Below, piece by piece: positions 57,126 through 64,000 of a DNA stretch of 64,000 nt; position 1 is the first letter of the stretch, and the number at the start of each line of letters is the position of its first letter. The notes beneath the pieces are model-generated. The model had not been told where the DNA came from, searched no databases, and saw only the letters and a program-made list of their open reading frames with translations. Source of the DNA: Himantopus leucocephalus (taxonomy: Eukaryota; Chordata; Aves; Charadriiformes; Recurvirostridae). The translations under genes and the position numbers were made by a program. Where the stretch lies: assembly GCA_003993805.1 (NCBI GenBank), contig RSEF01000006.1, positions 24,257,300 through 24,321,299 on the forward strand. Reading direction: 5' to 3'.

Positions 57126-60100
57126 AGCTACTTGGCCAGTTAGCAAATGACTTAAATATTTTAGGGAAAAGAATTAAAGACCAAAAAGCTGACCTTCTTC
57201 CAAACTCACAGAACGTCTTATGTGGCTTTAAAAAATGCTACCAAGGCTCAGGACTGTCTTCTGCATGCTTCTGAAGTCTTAAAGAGTTCAGAGGAAGCAG
57301 TCATGTTCCAGCTGATGGTATAGATAAGGCTGCTGTGGTAATTTCTGTGCCATGAGGAATTCTATAATACAGTGACAAAGAAATGTCTTTAAGCTGTGAA
57401 GGATATTGCAAGCATAAGAGAATGGTCTCTTCAGCACAGCATCTTCAAAGGTGACTAATAAAGGTCATGTGTAGGGATAGGGTAGAAAGGACAGGAGCTT
57501 GTGTGTTAAGTGTAAAATGCTTTCATAAAGTGAAATCTATGGTGAGTACAAAGAAGGTCTGTTTGTCTCTATTAAAGGGTTTGACTTGAACTTACTGTTT
57601 TGGGAAGAAAAGGGAGTCATTATGTGAGACTTGACCTTTCAAGTACCTTCCAGCAAAAATGCTTTCTGACTTCACTGCTCTGCTTGTAAACTGTAAAGAG
57701 AACTATAGAACAAATATAGAGTTTTAACACCTTTGTAGGTCAACATACTCTACCTAATGCAGGTTTTACCTGGTGCTTACCATCTCGTTTCTCCATGCCT
57801 TTTGATAGTGGGAGACTGGCCCAACTTTTCGAAGCTGCGCATTGAAATTTCCACTGAGAGCTCCCAGCCATGTGCCATATGCTGTGCTGGAGATCTGGGA
57901 TCTCATAAGTCGTTTGAGTACAAGGTGGTGTTCGGTTTTTAAAGAGAGTGCTGCCTCACTGAGGAATGAGGCTGGAAGTGGGAAGGATGGGCTCCCTCTG
58001 CAGTTCCCAGTGGTAGTTCAGTGGGAGGAGGAGGCAAGAACAGTGTGCAGGCTGGTTAAAGGTGAGCTGCTGAGCAGCTGCAACAGGAATTGGAGCTCTG
58101 AGTTGGTGGGGTGGGTAGGTCTTTGGAGCTGGACGTCATCTTGACGTGGGAGGATGGAGAGCCTAAGATGAACTGGAGGTGACAGAGTGTTAGAAGGAAT
58201 AGGAGGCCCTGAGTATGGGAGGGACTAGGTAGGATGAGGTCTGGGGTTAGAGGGTTAAGGAGGCTGGGAGGTGTTACAGGGTAGAAAGTTTTGGTTAGAA
58301 ATCATTGCATAATCTGGAAAGGGAGCTATTCAGCATTTTTAACTCCCCGGGATGGCACTAAATATCCTTTTCCTGTTCTTTTATTTGAATACCTTCCTGG
58401 GACCATACTTTGGTATGGGAAACTGAGAAAGGAGAGCTAGCATCTAGCTTAGGTGTGTATCCTGGGTATTTTTTTCCCCAGTGCCTCCTAATGTATTGTA
58501 TGCTTGAAAGGCAAGGATGTTTTCCCCTCAGAATGATGTTGTGACCATTTCAGCCATGTTTACAACTTGCTTCTCTGTGCCAAGAGGGACACGGACAGGA
58601 CTTCACATTCTCGTATCAGCACCCTGAGGGCAGAGATGCTTAGCTCTGGGATTGCAAAAAACAGTGAGGTCCTTTAGTATTCCGATGAACTGGGTCATTA
58701 AGTTGAAGCTTTGGAATTAGTGTTTATTTCTAAGTGGCTCGGTAAATGAGTATTAAAATTGTGATTACTTTGCATTTTATGCAATGTCCTCAACTTGCCT
58801 CACCTTTACTTGTAGATAGGTGACTGGCAAGCTTTATCTCTGTTCCTTATCTTTGAAATGGAAAGAAAATAGATAATATTGGCCATCTGTTTACTAGGCA
58901 GCCCAAGAGATTCACACGTACTTGTTGACTCTAGTGAAGTTTCTGAGGAGGTGGAATAGTTCTGAAAATCTACTGGAAATAATATAGTTTCTCACAGAAA
59001 CTAAAGACTGTAACTGTTATGTGCCACGGAATAAGTAGTGGGATTTGGGAGCCCTTGGAGTTGCCTATTTTCTTTACTCGTAGGAATGCTGGTGCTTGCT
59101 GGGACATGTGCTACTGTGTTGGCATAAGTTTGGTACAGGAGTGCAACTGTTAGTCCTGTTAGCTATTTCAGTGAATTTAGGAAAGGACTGAAATTGAAAG
59201 ACAGTCCTATAAAATAAATGTTGTTTGTAGTAGTATGTTGTGGCTTGATATTTATTTAATTTGTACTTCTGGTAGCACTTCATGTTGCCCCAAAGAAAAC
59301 CCCAGTCTCATCTTATAAAGCTCACTTACAGGTAGAAAACATGTGAAGTTCAGAAGGAAGACTGCAAATGTCTACTTGTAGTCTTCTGCTGCCATTCGCA
59401 ACTGGCGGTCCAATTTCATGTTAACCTTTCCACGTTACGTCCATCAACCAAAGCCAACACACTTTTGTGGTAAGAACACACGGTGATTTGGTGAAATCTA
59501 CTGGTATAAATCTCCTAAAGAAGATAGTGTAAGAAATGCAAAAACTCAGTGACTTTCTTGTAAAAGAGGATGTTCTAAATTCCCTGCATGGAGCATTTTT
59601 AGGAAGCATCTGCTTTTACTTAAATCCTTCTTAGTGTTCTATTACTTAATTCTAGTTACTGTCACTTTATTTTAACATATTTTAATACTGATGATAAAGA
59701 GTCTTGCCCCAGTTGCCAATGGAGAGAAAAAGAATAATACAAGATTTCTGGCTGTTATTGATCACCTGGTAAGGTCAGGGTGGGAATTCTTCATCAACAG
59801 AGCCTTGCTCCAATGAGCACAAAGGGAATTTAGTCATTTAAGTGGACAAAAGTATAGTAACCTTTTGGTCATCCTGCCTCAGCCTGGCAGGTCTCATCCA
59901 GATATCTTGCTCTGTCTTGCAAATTACTCCTTAAATAACGCTAGCTAACACTGGAGAATTTGGTTGTGAATCCCTAACAGTTTGCAGGTCAGGGTGACCG
60001 AGTGGAGATAGTGTGATAATTTCTCCCGGGAAACAGTCCCATTGATAACAGAAATGTTACAGTCAGAGCTGTTCACAGCCATTTCTTTGTCTGCACGGAG

Positions 60101-61847
60101 GGGTTGCAGCATTCAGAATGCAGTGATTTATCCTTGTCCCCTTCTTGTTTTCAAGAAGCAGCACTCCTGGGTCCCTTACTTTGCTGTCTTTCCATGTTCT
60201 CTCACAATGTTTCTGCTCTTTCTCCAGATGCTCCTCCTTTTCTGTTTTAAAACCCCATGCAAAAATGTGCAACCTTAACTCTCAAGACTACCATTTAATT
60301 AACAGTGTGAACCTGCGCTGTCAGACAAAATAGAATTGAGCTCCATACTTCCCCTTTCCTCTAAAGAGGAATGAAGCTTGTGGGTGTGTGCTTTTTTATT
60401 TTTAAGAAAAAAAAGCATATTGTTCATCTAAGCTTTAGCTGAAGTTGGAAAATTTGGTTTCTTACTGCTTGCTGGATTGTTATCAAGCAGCATTGCTCTG
60501 GCATCAGTAATCAGCATTTCCATTAAGCTTGCAATTTTCACACCGTTGGCTGTGGTTAGGTGGGAACAGTGAGTACCAGGGATGGGGACTATATAAAGAA
60601 AGTAAAGGACTGGAAGTCAAGTGGCCTACTCAACTGATCCTGGGAGCGATGAGTTGTGCCAGCATGTGCTCCAGCCCTCTGGCAAGCTGTTGTTTCTCAT
60701 TAAGAATACGGGCTGCTTTCATGCTTTATAGCCTGAGAGTCATGGGGAGAAGAGGGAACAGCTGTAGAGTGCTGAGATGCTGGTGATGGGGAGGCTGCCA
60801 ATAGCCGGCTGCTGTCTGCCATGGAGCTTCGGTGGCCAGGAGCAGGAATTCAGCAGTGCCTGTAGCAGCAAACCGGGAGGCAGTGGTGGCAGCACTTAGA
60901 GGAGCCCTCCAGCGAGGTGAATTGTTACAGCTGTGAGTGGGGTGCTCCCTCCTTATCGGAGCAGAGGGAAGGAGCCGAAGCATGTTGAATAGTGATGTTG
61001 ACAGAGCTTTTATTGCTTCCCCTGCTCCCCTGAGAGGGGACTGCAGCAGTGGTGCACCAGTCTTGTTTTCTAGCGCTTTGGCTGATTGACGGGAAGCTGC
61101 AAGTGCTGTTCCTGAGTAATTGGTTCACTTGTCCAAGGATGCTGGGATAGTTTGTGCCTCGGGGGGTTCTGGTGCATTAGTTTGTAATAGCAATGTAGCT
61201 ATTTCTCGGACACGCTTCCTATTCCTACTGCTCTATCTGGAAACTACCTCCGTTGGCTCTTTTCTGTCAAACCCTATCTGTAGATACTCATCTCCTGCTG
61301 AGTTTTTGATCACTGTTCTGATGACTGTCTGCCCATGCTGAACGTGGCCAAATCTGCACCCTCTTAACACTCAGGTCATCTCAGTATATCGTATTTGAGC
61401 CTTTTGCTTCCCTACTTCTGAATTTCTTTTCAGGTATAGCATTTATTACAGGTGATTATTCTGTTCCGAGGTCTCTCAGTCTCCTCATAACAGCACAGTG
61501 GGGTATATGGTTATCCTAGCTTAGTCCATGGGACTTCCAGTCTGGATTAAGAGAGTGGACTGGTCTGTGGTTATGGTATTGTCATGTTGTGAGAGTCTGT
61601 TATTTCCACACTCTGTGCTATAGCTTCCCTCCTGTAAGGGGATCACGCCGAATTTTGGAATCTGCAAGAGCATTATGAGAAAGTGTTGTTTGACCTATTA
61701 CCTTTTAACAGGCATTTGATGTTGACCAGTTGGAGACAGAATATTGTGTATAGGAGGTGGGTCTTTGGTCTGACTGGGTACTGCCAGGGATGCTCTTGTT
61801 GCTCTATTTATGCTCCCAGTGCTGTTGCAGACAGAATGGCGCCGTTT

Positions 61848-61957
61848 TTTCCCTTTTATGTTGGAGGAATTGAAGCACAGAAAAGACCAAAGTGCTACTT
61901 CCTGAGGAATCAAATCCAGTTTCTTCTCAATTCCAGTCTAGTGCGCTAATCCGTTCC
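61848..61957 (-). repeat. MIR-like SINE, reverse orientation
   Basis: ccttttatgttggaggaatt then gaagcacagaaaagaccaaa, and later gaggaatcaaatccag and ccagtctagtgcgctaatcc, follow the reverse complement of MIR from its core (attttacagatgaggaaactgaggcacag) to its tRNA-derived head. About 110 bp, old. Confidence 0.6.
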
Positions 61958-64000
61958 AGATCTGGCTTACCATGTGCTACATTGAGTGGTGTGGACCTTG
62001 CCTTGAGAGTACATATATGTGAACAGACTGGCTATAAGAGGTCCAGGGTGGTTACTGTGCTGCTGAAGGACTCGTGGGCAGCGTGGAAGTGTTGCCCAGA
62101 TGTCATTATCATCTGCGCCATAGTGACCTGTGGGTGGGAATCCTCCTCAGGGGGTTGTGAGTTGAAACACTGAAAGCAGGACACTGAATATACGGTTGGT
62201 ATGATGGTAACTTCCAGAGGGAATGGGAAAATCACTGTTCTTCCCAGTGTGTCCTGAGAGCTGGAGGGTAGAAAATTGGAGGATTTTAGTAGAGTATGAG
62301 ATCCTGTTAATTGATATTACACTGCAGCTGGGGAGCCTTCATACCTCTTTTTCTCCCTTGCTCCTTTGTTGAGGGCCATTATATGCACCATTAGAAGATT
62401 TTTGACCTCTAAGCGCAGCAGATACGGTGACAGAGGCTTCCATACTGTGCTCAACCCATCTGAGCTCTCATTGATGCATGTCTCAGGGCTGTTCTCTTCT
62501 GCTCTGTTGTGCAATAACACATCAGAGCCTTCTGATGCTCTTGGCAGAGTCTGTGCTACATTCTGACTTGCCCAAGGGATGGTACTACTTCTCCTTTTTT
62601 TTCCCCTTTTCTCTACTTAACCTACCTCTACACTCCTGTTGCGTTACATGTGATCCAAATAGTGAACACTGAGACACTAAATAGAACAAAAACTTTGTGT
62701 GAATCCCAAATGTGCTTGGGCTGAATGTACTTCAGTTTGAAACAAAGCTTACAGGGAGAGAAGGTAAGTCTGCTATGGGAGGAGGAATAGGGGAAGGAGG
62801 GAGTGAAGGGCATCTGTCCACAACAGGAATTACCTCATTCCTGGTAGAAGAGGAGATGTTGGCTGCCCATGGTCTTCTTACAGAGGATTGGCTTGAAGAA
62901 GGGCAGCAAATAACTGAGCAGGAGTACTGCTGCTCCTCAACAGACGGGCTGGCCACAAGAGCTGATAAGGGAAAGTACCCATCCTTAAAAGCAGCTCTGC
63001 AGTGGAGGAACTAAGAGCCTCTTTCACTGCAGTCATTTCAGTTTAAAAAGCAGAGAGGGTATCTGTAAAAGCTGGTGATGTCACTTTTCATCCTTTGGCT
63101 ATAATAATCCTTGGGAGAGAAAATTGCCTTAAAACCAACCTGTATGCTTTACACCACTTTTACATACAGCCAATCATATGGCTTCATGTCCAATTTAAGT
63201 GTCCACTCAACATGCTTTTCTACTTGGTTTTGAGGCTGTAAATGTAGGTGTTCAAGGCTGTGTTCTCTTCTTGTTGATTTAAGAAGCATAGCCAGTGTGC
63301 TCAGCTCGGGTCACTAAATGAGGAGTTTTCATGCAAATACTGATGGCTGCTAGTTTCGTTTAGTTACTCCTGCTTTTGTTGCTAAAGATGTTCTAGTGAC
63401 ACTATTGTATTGTGAAATTATGGATGTTTTAAGACTCGCTGTGGTGGGTGTATTGTGTCTGGGTAAGGGATACCAAGGACAGGTATCTTCGGGGAGAAAA
63501 AAAAAGGGTTCTAGAGGCTATTGGAAAAATGGTGCTGTTTTCCAGTTAATGTCGAAATAGATCTCATGCCCAAACCATCCATCACTGTTAAATCCTGGAG
63601 CACAAATCGGGATAATGTGGCTGAGCCCAAGCGAGGGCTACAGTTCTGTCTGCCTGCGCAACTGAGATATTGAACTGCTCCTCCATTGGGGAAAAAACAT
63701 GGATAGTTTCCTGGCTAGTGCAAGAGGGCAGCCTGCAGATAGGATATGAGAGGCAAACGGTTGATTGCAGCAGCAAAAAGGTGACACATCTGGTTTGGCT
63801 TCAGGTTGCTCAGGAGTGGCAGCAGCAGCGCTCCATTGGGGCTGAGGGGCAAAGGGGTGTTCAGCCAGTTGGACCTTTGTTCTAAAGATTTATTTTGTGT
63901 GTGTAATTGTCACTGAAGGGCATATGAACCTGGATCTAAAAGTTGTTAATCCTGAAAACTCCAGGGCATACCTGCCCTTATTTTCAGTACAGGGTTCACC

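Larger units (their letters stand above)
52271..64000 (+). other. ARMH3 intron, at least 11.7 kb, running off the window
   Basis: It starts GTAATT. I found no sequence that could encode the next conserved ARMH3 residues, so the rest is read as one long intron. It holds two MIR-like pieces (55965-56020 tail, 61848-61957) and weaker candidates near 53795, 57060 and 58820. Open frames here are short and unsupported. Confidence 0.55.

Noticed and set aside
58815..58885. MIR-like core words (cttatctttgaaatgg)
   Set aside because: A single weak block. Could be chance in AT-rich DNA.
1..64000. CRISPR array, bacterial operon, insertion sequence or endogenous virus
   Set aside because: No regularly spaced repeats, no bacterial gene layout, no retroviral gene or LTR pair seen. 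The window is ordinary vertebrate genic DNA.

Overview
This is vertebrate nuclear DNA, most probably from a bird. It holds three spliced or single-exon protein genes with GT-AG introns. The only recognisable transposons are old, diverged CR1 LINE pieces and MIR-like SINE pieces, and they are sparse, which fits a bird better than a turtle, crocodile or mammal. The gene order (prominin, HPS6, ARMH3) matches the region equivalent to human 10q24, but a prominin gene there is not found in human. The left 11.6 kb is GC-rich and compact. The rest is AT-richer and mostly introns.

Layout. (1) 72-4150, + strand: the last nine coding exons and 3' end of a prominin-family pentaspan membrane protein gene, with its 5' part outside the window. 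I infer it is the third vertebrate prominin (PROM3) from its location; the sequence alone only shows the family. (2) 4150-6450: tail-to-tail intergenic DNA with a poly-C tract. (3) 6450-10700, - strand: HPS6, an intronless coding region of 819 codons for a subunit of the BLOC-2 trafficking complex. (4) 10160-11600: a CpG island acting as a head-to-head promoter for HPS6 (leftward) and ARMH3 (rightward), with NRF1, ETS and YY1-like sites and a perfect 20-bp palindrome. (5) 10.9 kb to beyond 64 kb, + strand: ARMH3 (C10orf76). One non-coding first exon and 19 coding exons (498 codons) are present, and the last part of the gene lies past the right edge. Introns hold the old CR1 and MIR-like fragments, homopolymer tracts and one 32-N assembly gap.

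How the genes relate: HPS6 and ARMH3 both serve endomembrane traffic (lysosome-related organelles and Golgi PI4P respectively) and share one promoter region, but nothing in the sequence shows that they work together. The prominin gene is a separate plasma-membrane-protrusion protein.

The most unusual structure is an inverted copy, about 105 bp long, of an 18-nt cytoplasmic-tail microexon of the prominin gene together with its flanking intron sequence. It lies 2.4 kb upstream in the same gene, so the pre-mRNA could fold into a long duplex that hides the microexon. I found no new multi-gene system here.
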